Shown here one piece after another: positions 53,139-61,648 of a stretch of 64,000 nt of DNA. The stretch is from CAVRCA01 sp965218045 (GTDB lineage Bacteria > Pseudomonadota > Alphaproteobacteria > Acetobacterales > Acetobacteraceae). Both the position numbers and the translations under genes were made by a program. Location of the stretch: assembly GCA_965218045.1 (NCBI GenBank), contig CBDCJX010000001.1, positions 62,001-126,000 of the forward strand, written 5' to 3'. The notes below the pieces were generated by a model. That model was not told the origin of the DNA. It searched no databases and saw nothing but the letters and a program-made list of their open reading frames with translations. How positions within the stretch are numbered: the stretch's first letter is position 1; the number at the start of each line of letters is the position of its first letter.

Positions 53139-54293
53139 TCAGCCGCTAGTGTTCAGGGGCGCGGCGTCGCCGTCCAGGGCGATATGCGAGCAAAGCAGCC
53201 GGCTCGCCTCCGCGCGCGGGTCACCGAGCGCATCGAGTGCTGCCACGGTGGCGAAACCGCGCGCCCGCAGTGCGGCCGCCAACGCCGGATCGCAGCCGCG
53301 CGGCAGGAACACGCGCGGACGCGCGGTGCGCTGGGGAGCGGCGCGCAGCACGGCATCCGGAAACAAGGTCAGCCCGGTCGCGGGCTCGGTGTCGCCGCAG
53401 AGATAGCGCCCGCCGCGGCCGAGCTCCTCATGCCGGCCGGGCGCGTAGACCGTCACGCAGATGCCGGTGTGATAGCGGAAACCGCGAAACTCCACCGGAT
53501 CGAGGGTCAGCCGCAGCGTCGGCCGACCGGCGCGGATCACCTCCACGGTCTCGCGAACCCGGGTCGCGAGCAGCCTCGCGGGCTCCGGCAAGGCCGCCTG
53601 CTCCAACGCGGCGAGCGCCCGCTCGGCCGGGCCGGCGGCGCGCAGCAGGTCGGTCAACACATCGGCGAGCGGACCACCGTGGGTGCGTACGGCGGCAATG
53701 TCCTTGCGGTCCAGCCCACGCGCCAGCGCGGCGCGCCGTGGTCCCTCGATGCCAGCATAATCCAGCAGCGCGGGCGCCAGGGTCGGCAAGGTGAGATCGA
53801 AGCTCAACCGATCCAGACCGACGGCAGACAGCGCCTCGGCACCGACCAGCACAATCTCCGCATCGGCAACCGGGCTGTCGCGCCCGATCAGCTCGATGCC
53901 GGCTTGCGCGACCTGGCGGTCGGGATCGAGCTGGCTGCCGCGCATGCGCAGGCACTGGCCGGCGTAGGACAGGCGCAACGGTCGCGGCGCGCCGGCCAGC
54001 CGGGTCGCCGCTATCCGGGCGACCTGCGGCGTGGTGTCGGCGCGCAGCCCCATCATACGCTGGCTGTCGGGGTCCATCAGGCGGAAGGTCTGCTCGGCCA
54101 CCGCCGCGCCGGAGCCGGCGAGCAGCCCGTCCTCGAACTCCAGCAGCGGCGGCTTGACGCGCTGGTAGCCGTGCGCGGCGAACACGTCCATCAAAGCTTC
54201 GACCGCGCCGGCCTCGGTCTCGGCCTCGGGCGGCAACAGGTCGCGCAAGCCCGCGGGCAGCAGCGCCGGATTGATCGGCATGTCATCGGTCAT
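53139..54293 (-). CDS. hisZ: ATP phosphoribosyltransferase regulatory subunit HisZ
   Basis: A 384-residue HisRS-like protein without tRNA-synthetase activity. It partners the short HisG to form active ATP phosphoribosyltransferase, the first step of histidine synthesis. It has the class II aaRS-like motif segments LPAGLRDLLPPEAETE, MGLRADTTPQVARIAATRL and GRGGRYL, with the truncated C-terminus typical of HisZ. hisG is not in the window. It is upstream of purA by 16 bp, and the nucleotide metabolism link is consistent, since histidine synthesis uses ATP and PRPP. Confidence 0.93.
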   Translation of the reverse strand: MTDDMPINPALLPAGLRDLLPPEAETEAGAVEALMDVFAAHGYQRVKPPLLEFEDGLLAGSGAAVAEQTFRLMDPDSQRMMGLRADTTPQVARIAATRLAGAPRPLRLSYAGQCLRMRGSQLDPDRQVAQAGIELIGRDSPVADAEIVLVGAEALSAVGLDRLSFDLTLPTLAPALLDYAGIEGPRRAALARGLDRKDIAAVRTHGGPLADVLTDLLRAAGPAERALAALEQAALPEPARLLATRVRETVEVIRAGRPTLRLTLDPVEFRGFRYHTGICVTVYAPGRHEELGRGGRYLCGDTEPATGLTLFPDAVLRAAPQRTARPRVFLPRGCDPALAAALRARGFATVAALDALGDPRAEASRLLCSHIALDGDAAPLNTSG

Positions 54294-54400
54294 TGCAGGC
54301 CGGCGCTATAGCACCCGGCAGAGAGGGCGGAAAGCGGCGGCGAGTCCCGTCGCGTCCGTTGACGTCGCCCGGATGGCCGTTCTGCACGGCGTACACGAAA

Positions 54401-54430
54401 ACCCCGCTTCGCGGTTGCACGAAGCGGGGT
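54401..54430 (-). terminator. Rho-independent terminator of the tandem-repeat protein gene
   Basis: ACCCCGCTTCG and CGAAGCGGGGT form an 11-bp stem with an 8-nt loop, about 27 bp downstream of the stop on the minus strand. It is followed by TTTCG on that strand. Confidence 0.75.
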
Positions 54431-54456
54431 CGTTCGGTGGCGATGCCGGAGCAAAG

Positions 54457-54990
54457 TCAGACGAGGTGGGTGTTGCTCGCGCCTGTCTGCTCCGCCTGCG
54501 CCTGGCGGAACGCGCCGTTGTTGACGTCGGTCTGCTCGGCCGCCGCCTGGCGGAACGCGCCGTTGTTGATGTCGGTCTGCTCGGCCGCCGCCTGGCGGAA
54601 CGCGCCGTTGTTGACGTCGGTCTGCTCGGCCGCCGCCTGGCGGAACGCGCCGTTGTTGACGTCGGTCTGCTCGGCCGCCGCCTGGCGGAACGCGCCGTTG
54701 TTGACGTCGGTCTGCTCGGCCGCCGCCTGGCGGAACGCGCCGTTGTTGACGTCGGTCTGCTCGGCCGCCGCCTGGCGGAATGCACCGTTGTTGACGCCGG
54801 TCTGCTCGGCGGCGAATGGGCCGGGACGTTGCGGCGAGGCGTTACGCTGCACGGTGGCGCCACCCTCGTAGCGGTCGAGTGCGTCCGCGTTTGCCTGTGT
54901 CGCAAAAGCACTACCAGCCACTGATGAAATCGGCGCCTGCACTCCGATGAGGGCGACAGCGGCAACAGCCGCGATCATTGCAGTTCGCAT
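54457..54990 (-). CDS. Secreted protein made of 15-residue AEQTDVNNGAFRQ tandem repeats
   Basis: A 177-residue protein with a signal peptide (about residues 1-30) and a 30-residue lead. It then has seven nearly identical 15-residue units (AAEQTDVNNGAFRQA) plus a partial eighth ending NTHLV. The first unit has Gly for Asp and one unit has Ile for Val; otherwise the units are identical. The near-perfect DNA identity implies recent unequal exchange or slippage, so the copy number is likely to vary between strains. The repeat has no Cys, and its Asn/Gln/Thr content would suit a surface or matrix protein. No known family. A strong terminator follows. Confidence 0.75.
   Translation of the reverse strand: MRTAMIAAVAAVALIGVQAPISSVAGSAFATQANADALDRYEGGATVQRNASPQRPGPFAAEQTGVNNGAFRQAAAEQTDVNNGAFRQAAAEQTDVNNGAFRQAAAEQTDVNNGAFRQAAAEQTDVNNGAFRQAAAEQTDINNGAFRQAAAEQTDVNNGAFRQAQAEQTGASNTHLV
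54484..54818. repeat. 45-bp tandem repeat array (about 7 copies)
   Basis: Direct head-to-tail copies of a 45-bp unit beginning GGTCTGCTCGGCCGCCGCCT on the plus strand encode the 15-residue repeats on the minus strand. Copies differ at only a few bases. The period is a multiple of three, so copy changes keep the reading frame. Confidence 0.9.
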
Positions 54991-55180
54991 GTGTCATTCT
55001 CCTGCCCGCGTGGTGCGGGATCGCCTAATGAAGCCTTGGTCCGGATGCTTCCGGGCCGCGGGCCGATCGCGCTGTGCGCTGGGGTCCGTTGAGGCGGAAG
55101 ATCGTGCTGCGACGCGTCAATCGCCATCCGCCAAAGCCGCCAAGCCAGTATGCGCCCGCGCATGGCCGCGCATGGCCGGC

Positions 55181-56287
55181 TCAGGCGCCGAGCACCCGGC
55201 GGGCGGCGCGCAGCAGCGGCCGTTCGACGGCGAGGTGGGCCAGGATGCCGAGCAGCGCGGCGAGCACCATGCTGGCGAAGATGTAGGAGGCGATCCCGAC
55301 CTCGCCGCCGAAGTGCAAGCGCGCCCAGACCTCGCGCAGACCCCGCATCGGAAACGGGTGCAGCAGGTAAAGCGCGTACGACGCGTCGCCCAGCAGCATC
55401 CAGAAAACACCGAACCAGGCGCGTGCGGGGCCCGCCTGGGTCAGTACCACCGAGGCTACCAGACAGGACGCGGCCGAGCCGTAGCCGACTGCCCGATAGG
55501 CGGTGGCGTCGGGGCCGGTCGCGACGAGCAGCGCCAGCCCGGCCGCCACCAGCACCAAGCGGGTCCAGCGCGGCAGCCGCACGCCCTCGGTGCGCAGTGC
55601 GCCCAGTGCGACACCGAAGATGAACTCCAGCATGATCGGGTCGGTCCAGAAGATCAGTTGCGGGCTGCTCGGCTGGGTGGTGCGGCCAGCTGCGATCAGC
55701 GCGCCGACAGCCAGGGCCACGCCGATGGTGCCGACCCGGCGCGACAACGTCAGGAACGGTGCGAAGACGGCGTAGAACAGCATCTCGTAATTCAAGGTCC
55801 AGCCCAGGCGGAACACCGGCTGGATCGCGCCATCGGAGTGCGGCCACGGGATGAACAGGTAGCTGGCGAGGATCATGCGCCAGTCGCTGCCGAGGGCGTC
55901 GCTCAGCATCCCGGGGCGCAGGATCGCGACCAGCACCGTCAGCGTGGTGGCGATCCAGTAGAGCGGCACGACGCGGGCGACGCGGCGCGCGAGGAACGGC
56001 CGGATCGAGCGGGCGGTGCCGAACAGCCGGGCCGAGGAATGCACCATCACGAAGCCGGAGATGACGAAGAACACGTCGACCCCGGCCTCCCAGGGCAGCG
56101 CCCGCAGCCACGGATACGGGCTTTGTCCCGGCCGGCCGACGAAGAACCCCGCCGCCTGCTCGATGTGCAGGAACGCGACCGACAACGCCGCCAGCGCACG
56201 CAGCACCTGCACGCCGCCGAGCAGGCTGGTGCCTCCGCTCCGCTCGCGTGGTCGGGGCGGCGGGCCGGCAGCGATCACGCCTGGCAT
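55181..56287 (-). CDS. Acyltransferase 3 (OafA/YrhL) family membrane protein
   Basis: A 368-residue integral membrane acyltransferase with about ten hydrophobic segments. The N-terminal VQVLRALAALSVAFLHIEQAA carries the conserved Arg and His, and WEAGVDVFFVISGFVM is the next signature. The family O-acetylates or succinylates surface polysaccharides, lipids or antibiotics. It begins 7 bp downstream of serA and is probably translated from the same transcript. An exopolysaccharide or lipopolysaccharide modification role is a guess from the family. Confidence 0.88.
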   Translation of the reverse strand: MPGVIAAGPPPRPRERSGGTSLLGGVQVLRALAALSVAFLHIEQAAGFFVGRPGQSPYPWLRALPWEAGVDVFFVISGFVMVHSSARLFGTARSIRPFLARRVARVVPLYWIATTLTVLVAILRPGMLSDALGSDWRMILASYLFIPWPHSDGAIQPVFRLGWTLNYEMLFYAVFAPFLTLSRRVGTIGVALAVGALIAAGRTTQPSSPQLIFWTDPIMLEFIFGVALGALRTEGVRLPRWTRLVLVAAGLALLVATGPDATAYRAVGYGSAASCLVASVVLTQAGPARAWFGVFWMLLGDASYALYLLHPFPMRGLREVWARLHFGGEVGIASYIFASMVLAALLGILAHLAVERPLLRAARRVLGA

Positions 56288-56294
56288 GCGGGGC

Positions 56295-57881
56295 TCAGAA
56301 CGCGAGCGGCGTTGCCTGCATCACCAGTGGCAAGGTGCGGACCATCGCCAGCACATCCTCGGGCACCGGCTCGTCGACCGAGACGAGGCAGATCGCATCG
56401 CCGCCCGCCGAGGCGCGCCCGAGATGGAAGGTCGCGATGTTGATCCCCGCCCCGGCCAGGGTCGCGCCGAAGCGGCCGATGAAGCCCGGCTTGTCCTGGT
56501 TGGTCACGTACAGCATGTGCGGCGCGAAATTGGCCTCGACCGGGATACCCTTGATCTCGACCAAACGCGGTCGCGCACCGGCGAACAAGGTGCCGGCCAC
56601 CGAGCGGGTCTGCTCCTCGGTCTCGATAACGACACGCACCAGGGTCTGGTACTCGCTGGGCCGATCATGCACGGTCTCCGCGACGTCGATCCCGTGGTCG
56701 CGCGCGGCGACCGGCGCGCTGACCATGTTCACGCCCTCCAGCATCGGCGCCATCAGTCCGGCGAGCACGGCGGCGGTGAGCGGCTTGAGGTTCACCGCCG
56801 CGACATGGCCCTCGTATTCGATGGTCGCGCGGCGGATCACGCCCTCGCGCGCTTCGGTGAGCTGGCCGGCAAAGCCGCCGAGCAGCCGGCACAGCTCCAT
56901 GTACGGTTTCAGCCGCGGCGCGTCCTCGGCCGAGACCGAGGGCATGTTGATCGCGTTGGTCACCGCGCCGGTGAGCAGGAAGTCGCTCATCTGCTCGGCG
57001 ACCTGCAACGCGACGTTCTCCTGCGCTTCGGCCGTCGCCGCGCCCAGATGCGGCGTGCAGACCACGTTGTCGAGGCCGAACAGCGGGCTGTCGGTCGCCG
57101 GCTCGGTTTCGAACACGTCGAGTGCGGCACCGGCGACGTGACCCGACCTGATCGCGTCGGCCAGCGCCGCTTCGTCGAGCAGCCCGCCGCGCGCGCAATT
57201 GACGATGCGCACGCCCTTGCGGGTCCGCGCCAGCGCCTCGCGCGAGAGGATGTTGCGGGTGGCGTCGGTGAGCGGCGTGTGCAAGGTGATGAAATCGGCG
57301 CGTTCGAGCAGTGTGTCGAGCTCGGCCTTTTCCACGCCGAGGTCGGTGGCGCGCTTCTCGGACAGAAACGGATCGTACGCAACGACCTTCATCCGAAGGC
57401 CGATCGCGCGTTCGGCGACAATCGAGCCGATATTGCCGCAGCCGATCAGGCCGAGCGTCTTGCCGGTCAGCTCGACACCCATGAAGCGGTTCTTCTCCCA
57501 CTTGCCCGCCTTGGTCGAGGCGCTGGCCTCCGGGATCTGGCGGGCCAGCGCGAACATCATGGCGATGGCGTGCTCGGCGGTGGTGATCGAATTGCCGTGC
57601 GGCGTGTTCATCACCACCACGCCGCGCGCCGTCGCGCTCTTCAGATCGACATTGTCGACGCCGATACCGGCGCGGCCGACCACTTTCAGCCGGCTCGCCG
57701 CCTCCAGCAGCTCGCGCGTCACCTTGGTCGCCGAGCGCACCGCGAGCCCGTCATACTCGCCGATGATGGCGCGCAGCTCGGCGGGCGCCAGGCCGGGCTT
57801 GAGGTCGACCTCGACGTCACGGCGGCGAAAGATCTCGACGGCGGCGGGGGAGAGCTTGTCGCTGATCAGCACTTTCGGCAT
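56295..57881 (-). CDS. serA: D-3-phosphoglycerate dehydrogenase
   Basis: A 528-residue long-form enzyme, the first committed step of serine synthesis. It has the Rossmann dinucleotide loop (GLIGCGNIGSIVAERA), the substrate/catalytic segments NTPHGNSITTAEHAIA and VNCARGGLLDEAAL, and the catalytic His in VVCTPHLGAAT. These are followed by the intervening ASB domain and a C-terminal ACT domain that may bind serine for feedback control. The ATG at 57881 begins the conserved MPKVLISDKLS. serC ends 5 bp upstream, so serC-serA is a compact pair. Confidence 0.97.
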   Translation of the reverse strand: MPKVLISDKLSPAAVEIFRRRDVEVDLKPGLAPAELRAIIGEYDGLAVRSATKVTRELLEAASRLKVVGRAGIGVDNVDLKSATARGVVVMNTPHGNSITTAEHAIAMMFALARQIPEASASTKAGKWEKNRFMGVELTGKTLGLIGCGNIGSIVAERAIGLRMKVVAYDPFLSEKRATDLGVEKAELDTLLERADFITLHTPLTDATRNILSREALARTRKGVRIVNCARGGLLDEAALADAIRSGHVAGAALDVFETEPATDSPLFGLDNVVCTPHLGAATAEAQENVALQVAEQMSDFLLTGAVTNAINMPSVSAEDAPRLKPYMELCRLLGGFAGQLTEAREGVIRRATIEYEGHVAAVNLKPLTAAVLAGLMAPMLEGVNMVSAPVAARDHGIDVAETVHDRPSEYQTLVRVVIETEEQTRSVAGTLFAGARPRLVEIKGIPVEANFAPHMLYVTNQDKPGFIGRFGATLAGAGINIATFHLGRASAGGDAICLVSVDEPVPEDVLAMVRTLPLVMQATPLAF

Positions 57882-57886
57882 CGCGC

Positions 57887-59095
57887 TCACTCCGCCGCCT
57901 GCGTTCGATGACCGGGTGTTCCCTCGTCCCGACCGTACCCGGTTGCCACCAACGCAAAGGCCCAATCGAGCCAGGGCAGCAGCGCCGCGATGTCGGCGGT
58001 CTCGACCGTGGCGCCGCCCCAGATGCGCAGCCCCGGCGGCGCGTCACGATACGCGGCGATATCATAGGCGACGCCCTCCTTCTCGAGCAGCGTCGCGAGC
58101 TGCTTCGCCGCCTTCGCCTGGCCGTCCGCGTCGAGTGCGGTGAACCAGGGGGCGACGATGCGCAGGCAGATCGAGGTGCAGGAGCGGGTGGCCGCGTCGT
58201 CGGCCAGGAAATCCACCCACGGGGTGCGTGCCACCCAGTCGGCGACGGCGCGCAAGTTGGCCTCGGACCGGGCGATCAGGCCGGGCAGACCGCCGACGCT
58301 CTCGGCCCAGCGCAGGCCATCGAGCGCATCCTCGACGCAGAGCATCGAGGGCGTGTTGATCGTTTCGCCCTTGAAGATGCCTTCGATCAGCTTGCCGCCC
58401 GAAGTCAGGCGGAAGATTTTTGGCAACGGCCAGGCCGGCTTGTGGGTCAACAGCCGCTCGACCGCGCGGGGCGAGAGCGCCAGCATCCCGTGCGCCGCCT
58501 CGCCGCCCAACACCTTCTGCCAGGACCACGTCACCACATCCAGCTTGTCCCAGGGCAGCGCCATCGCGAACGCCGCCGATGTGGCGTCGCAAATCGTCAG
58601 CCCCGCGCGATCCGCCGCGATCCAGCCGCCGTTCGGCACGCGTACGCCGGAGGTAGTGCCGTTCCAGGGGAACACGACGTCGCGGGAGAAATCGACCGCG
58701 GCGAGGTCGGGCAGCTTGCCGTATTCGGCGGCGAGAACCCGCGCCTCGGACAGCTTGAGCTGCTTGACGATGTCGGTTGCCCAGCCCTCGCCGAAACTCT
58801 CGAAGGCGAGCACGTCGACCGGGCGGGCGCCGAGCAGCGAAAAGAGCGCCATCTCCACCGCGCCGGTATCGGAGGCCGGGACGATGCCGAGCCGCCAGTC
58901 GGCGGGCATGCCGAGGATGGCGCGGGAGCGCTCGATCACCTCGGTCAGTCGCGCCTTCGGCCCGCTTGCGCGATGCGAACGGCCGAGCAACACGCCTTCG
59001 AGCGCGGTCAGGGTAAAGCCCGGGCGTTTGGCGCAGGGGCCGGAGGAGAAATCGGGATTGGCCGGACGCAGGTCCGGTTTCGCGGCGAGTGCCAT
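57887..59095 (-). CDS. serC: Phosphoserine aminotransferase
   Basis: A 402-residue PLP enzyme of the alphaproteobacterial/archaeal-like SerC type, second step of serine synthesis and also used in pyridoxal phosphate synthesis. The PLP Lys is at 194 in WSWQKVLGGEA, and the N-terminal NPDFSSGPCAKRPG and FPWNGTTSGVRVPN segments are diagnostic. The ATG at 59095 is preceded by GGAAGGGAGAGC. It is the first gene of serC-serA-acyltransferase. Confidence 0.96.
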   Translation of the reverse strand: MALAAKPDLRPANPDFSSGPCAKRPGFTLTALEGVLLGRSHRASGPKARLTEVIERSRAILGMPADWRLGIVPASDTGAVEMALFSLLGARPVDVLAFESFGEGWATDIVKQLKLSEARVLAAEYGKLPDLAAVDFSRDVVFPWNGTTSGVRVPNGGWIAADRAGLTICDATSAAFAMALPWDKLDVVTWSWQKVLGGEAAHGMLALSPRAVERLLTHKPAWPLPKIFRLTSGGKLIEGIFKGETINTPSMLCVEDALDGLRWAESVGGLPGLIARSEANLRAVADWVARTPWVDFLADDAATRSCTSICLRIVAPWFTALDADGQAKAAKQLATLLEKEGVAYDIAAYRDAPPGLRIWGGATVETADIAALLPWLDWAFALVATGYGRDEGTPGHRTQAAE

Positions 59096-59182
59096 TGCAG
59101 CTCTCCCTTCCAGAAGAGAAGCGCCCCGGTGGGGGGGCGTGACCCGACGGGAGGGCTAGCGCGCAGCAGGTCCAACCGTCAA
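59096..59182 (-). promoter_or_regulatory. Structured leader and promoter of serC
   Basis: On the minus strand a TTGACG (59177-59182) with a weak TAGCCC 18 bases downstream could start a leader. The leader holds two GC-rich segments: CCCTCCCGTCGGG, then a hairpin from CGCCCC/GGGGCG, immediately before the AAGGGAG ribosome site. Alphaproteobacteria have a known serC leader RNA with two hairpins, and this may be it, but I cannot confirm the consensus by eye. Confidence 0.35.
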
Positions 59183-59281
59183 GTTTGCACTCGCGGGCAC
59201 GTGGTCAGAATAAACCAGGATTACGCGAGAGGTTGCCGTCTCAGCTCGCCTCGGACCGGTAGATACGGCTGGAAGCCAATC

Positions 59282-60619
59282 TTAAGCAACGAGCATATTG
59301 CCCAAGATCTCCCGCGACCAGTCTTCGTGCAAACTTCCTTCGCTTACTTTACTATGGAGCGATGGAATATCGACAAATGTGCAGCTTAACGAGTTACCTT
59401 GCCGCTCAAAGAATTCAGCGTTATTGAGAGAGACTGCTATGTAATCCGTTTTGGCGCGCCATTCATAAACAATTGCCACATGCTTGGAACTAGTGCCTTC
59501 ATCGATATATATGCTCCCTAGAGTATGAAGATCGTCTGGTTCAATCCGCAGTCTAAGCTCTTCCTGTAACTCCCGCACCGCGCAAATAGAAAGAGGGTTG
59601 CCCTCTTCTGCATCCTCTTTCCGAACGTGTCCCCCGGCCCAAATGACCATCTTTTCATGCAGTCTATCTTCCTTGTTTACCTCTTTTCTTTGTAAAAGGA
59701 GTATCTCACCATTGCGGTTGCGCACCACTACTATGGGTAGTGCCTGGACTCGGTCATAATCACTTTCAATCTCCGACCGGGCAATGTATTCGCCTTCGGA
59801 AAGGAACTGGTTTTGCAGAATTTCTGTTCCGCCCACTAAAATAACCCGATTCTCCTGAAAAACTTCTTTTACCAACTTTTTTCTTACAGAAAATATCCGT
59901 TCCTCAATTTGTTCCTCCACCCAATCCAGAATTCGGCCGGCAACAGCTTCGCAAGTAGCTTTTGGATTGTTTGAGAATTCCTCGGACGATGTGTCGACGG
60001 TAAGGAACTTGAACCGATTATAAAGGCGAGCCATAGTTGCCTCCACTACTTCCTTCGTTTTACCCAGGACCTGCGGGTTCATGATTGATCCCTGTGTCCC
60101 TTCGACGGGCAGGTGGCCTCTCTCGCGCTGAAGTGCCTCAGCAGGGTTGGCAAGCATTACGACGACACCAGAAATTCGTCTGCGCCATTCTGGCAACAGG
60201 AGGAATTTTTCGACGAGGTCTTTATCCTCGCTGCGAATTCTCCCGAGCTCAACCATAAGGCCGAACCACCAAATAGAATCGAATATACCTCGGTCTAGAA
60301 CCAATATTTCGGGATCATCAACGCTCGGAGGCGTCTGAGTTTGATCAAGGATTTGGACCAGCGTGGTGCAAGCAGTCCAAACGTTGAAGTTTGCATCCTT
60401 TTTATCCTTGATCGGACATACCGATGCCCGTTCAACGACTACGTTTACTCGAAAACCGCAACGTCGCAGGAATGCCTGGACTGCGCCGAGTGTAGTTGTT
60501 TTACCTGCCTTGGGAACTCCGGCGAACTCAATCACAATTGCAGAGCGCGCCCGAGTATGGAACCTTATTGCCGCTGCCTCAGCTCGTAGCTGAAGGTCCG
60601 ACTTCGCCGCCACGGTCAT
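59282..60619 (-). CDS. P-loop nucleotide-kinase-like domain fused to a Nudix hydrolase
   Basis: A 445-residue protein. The N-terminal third holds a Walker A loop in a kinase context (FAGVPKAGKTT, about 32-42), the LDRGIFDSIWWF segment that resembles the DR(x) motif of deoxynucleoside/thymidylate kinases, and a lid-like RERGHLPVEGTQGS. The C-terminal part is a Nudix hydrolase with its box at about 329-355: GGHVRKED, then RELQEEL, carrying the metal-binding Glu pair. The gene is much lower in GC than its neighbours and is likely transferred. A GGTGGGAG ribosome site fixes the ATG at 60619. A nucleotide-consuming or nucleotide-sensing enzyme, possibly in defence, is inference; no partner gene is obvious. 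Confidence 0.8.
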   Translation of the reverse strand: MTVAAKSDLQLRAEAAAIRFHTRARSAIVIEFAGVPKAGKTTTLGAVQAFLRRCGFRVNVVVERASVCPIKDKKDANFNVWTACTTLVQILDQTQTPPSVDDPEILVLDRGIFDSIWWFGLMVELGRIRSEDKDLVEKFLLLPEWRRRISGVVVMLANPAEALQRERGHLPVEGTQGSIMNPQVLGKTKEVVEATMARLYNRFKFLTVDTSSEEFSNNPKATCEAVAGRILDWVEEQIEERIFSVRKKLVKEVFQENRVILVGGTEILQNQFLSEGEYIARSEIESDYDRVQALPIVVVRNRNGEILLLQRKEVNKEDRLHEKMVIWAGGHVRKEDAEEGNPLSICAVRELQEELRLRIEPDDLHTLGSIYIDEGTSSKHVAIVYEWRAKTDYIAVSLNNAEFFERQGNSLSCTFVDIPSLHSKVSEGSLHEDWSREILGNMLVA

Positions 60620-60835
60620 GCTTGCTCCCACCAATCATCTCAAACTGGCAGCCGAAATTGATTCGCGTCAACTGGCCAAGCGAGTATCGAATTGAAGGCT
60701 CGAGCAGCAGCTTAAAACCATCCCGCAATGCATGCCCGACTAACCGGCTGAACCTCCTGTCATTGGACAACGCTCCTACCCGTCGGTAACGTTCGCGAGG
60801 GGAACGGGCGCCGGCGGGCGCCGAGAGGAGGAAGC
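60620..60835. other. 216-bp low-GC divergent intergenic region
   Basis: It lies between the kinase-Nudix gene and the alpha/beta-hydrolase gene. The composition is low in GC like the fusion gene, returning to high GC at about 60790, which marks one edge of the imported segment. No gene is supported. An open minus-strand frame (60579-60851) encodes RFSRLVGHALRDGFKLLLEP and overlaps the fusion-gene start by 41 bp, but it has no usable start codon near a ribosome site. It may be a remnant of a preceding gene. Confidence 0.35.
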
Positions 60836-61621
60836 ATGGCGAGCGGCACAAACTGGACCGAATCCGCCACCGAGGTGGCCGGCACGAAGCTGCACCTCTC
60901 GCGTGCGGGCAGCGGGCAGCCGATCCTGATGCTGCATCACGATATCGGCACGGTGGACCGGCTGCCCTTCTACGATGAGCTGGCGCAGAGCTTCGAGGTT
61001 CTGGTGCCGCACCATCCAGGCTACGGCAAGTCCGAGCGCCCGACCTGGCTGCGCCATCCGCGCGATATTGCCGCGATGTATCAGTGGCTGCTCGCTGACC
61101 TCGACGTGCGCCGCCCGGCGCTGGTCGGCCTCGGCTTCGGCGGATGGGTCGCCGCCGAGATGGCGAGCTTGGCGCCGACCGACTTCAAGAACCTCGTCCT
61201 GGTCGGCGCGATGGGCATCAAGCCGGCCGAGGGCGAAATTCTGGACCAGGCGATCGTCAGCTATATCGACTATGCCCGCGCGTTCTTCCAGGATCCGGCG
61301 GCGTTCGAGCGGGTATATGGCTCGGTCTCGACCGATCAGCTCGAACAGTGGGACGTCTGCCGCGAGATGAGCTTCCGCATCGCCTGGAAGCCCTACATGT
61401 ACAACATGGCACTGCCGCATCTGCTCGGCGGCGTTAAATGCCCCTCGCTCGTGGTCTGGGGCGAGCAGGACAAGGTCGTGCCGGTGGGCACGGCCGACCA
61501 GTATGTCGCGGCGCTGCGTAACGCCCGACGCGAGATCATCCGCAATAGCGGTCATGCCGTGGAAATGGAGCAGCCGTCAGAGCTTGCCCATCTCGTCTCG
61601 AGCTTCGTACGCGCCGACTGA
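60836..61621 (+). CDS. Alpha/beta-hydrolase-fold protein lacking the nucleophile
   Basis: A 261-residue alpha/beta-hydrolase fold protein. The oxyanion region LMLHHDIGTVDRL, the acid Asp212 in WGEQDKVVP and the His240 in NSGHAVEMEQP are present. The nucleophile elbow that should be G-x-S-x-G reads G-L-G-F-G-G (98-103), so the serine is Gly. The protein is therefore either non-hydrolytic, a lyase-like or binding member of the fold, or inactive. GAGAGGAGGAAGC precedes the ATG. The luciferase-like monooxygenase gene follows 27 bp later, and the two probably act on the same pathway, as hydrolase-like/monooxygenase neighbours commonly do. Confidence 0.85.
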   Translation: MASGTNWTESATEVAGTKLHLSRAGSGQPILMLHHDIGTVDRLPFYDELAQSFEVLVPHHPGYGKSERPTWLRHPRDIAAMYQWLLADLDVRRPALVGLGFGGWVAAEMASLAPTDFKNLVLVGAMGIKPAEGEILDQAIVSYIDYARAFFQDPAAFERVYGSVSTDQLEQWDVCREMSFRIAWKPYMYNMALPHLLGGVKCPSLVVWGEQDKVVPVGTADQYVAALRNARREIIRNSGHAVEMEQPSELAHLVSSFVRAD

Positions 61622-61648
61622 CAGGAACCCGAGCACAGGGAGGATGCG

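Noticed and set aside
53010..54311. Plus-strand open frame of 433 codons
   Set aside because: Antisense to hisZ, which has clear class II synthetase-like motifs.
54484..54818. Possible CRISPR array
   Set aside because: The 45-bp units are contiguous with no unique spacers and keep a protein frame, so this is a coding tandem repeat.
54271..54924. Plus-strand open frame with repeated RRLAERAVVDVGLLG units
   Set aside because: It is the opposite-strand reading of the repeat array, without a signal peptide or ribosome site.
60579..60851. Minus-strand open frame upstream of the kinase-Nudix gene
   Set aside because: No start codon near a ribosome site and 41-bp overlap with the fusion gene; kept only as a possible remnant.
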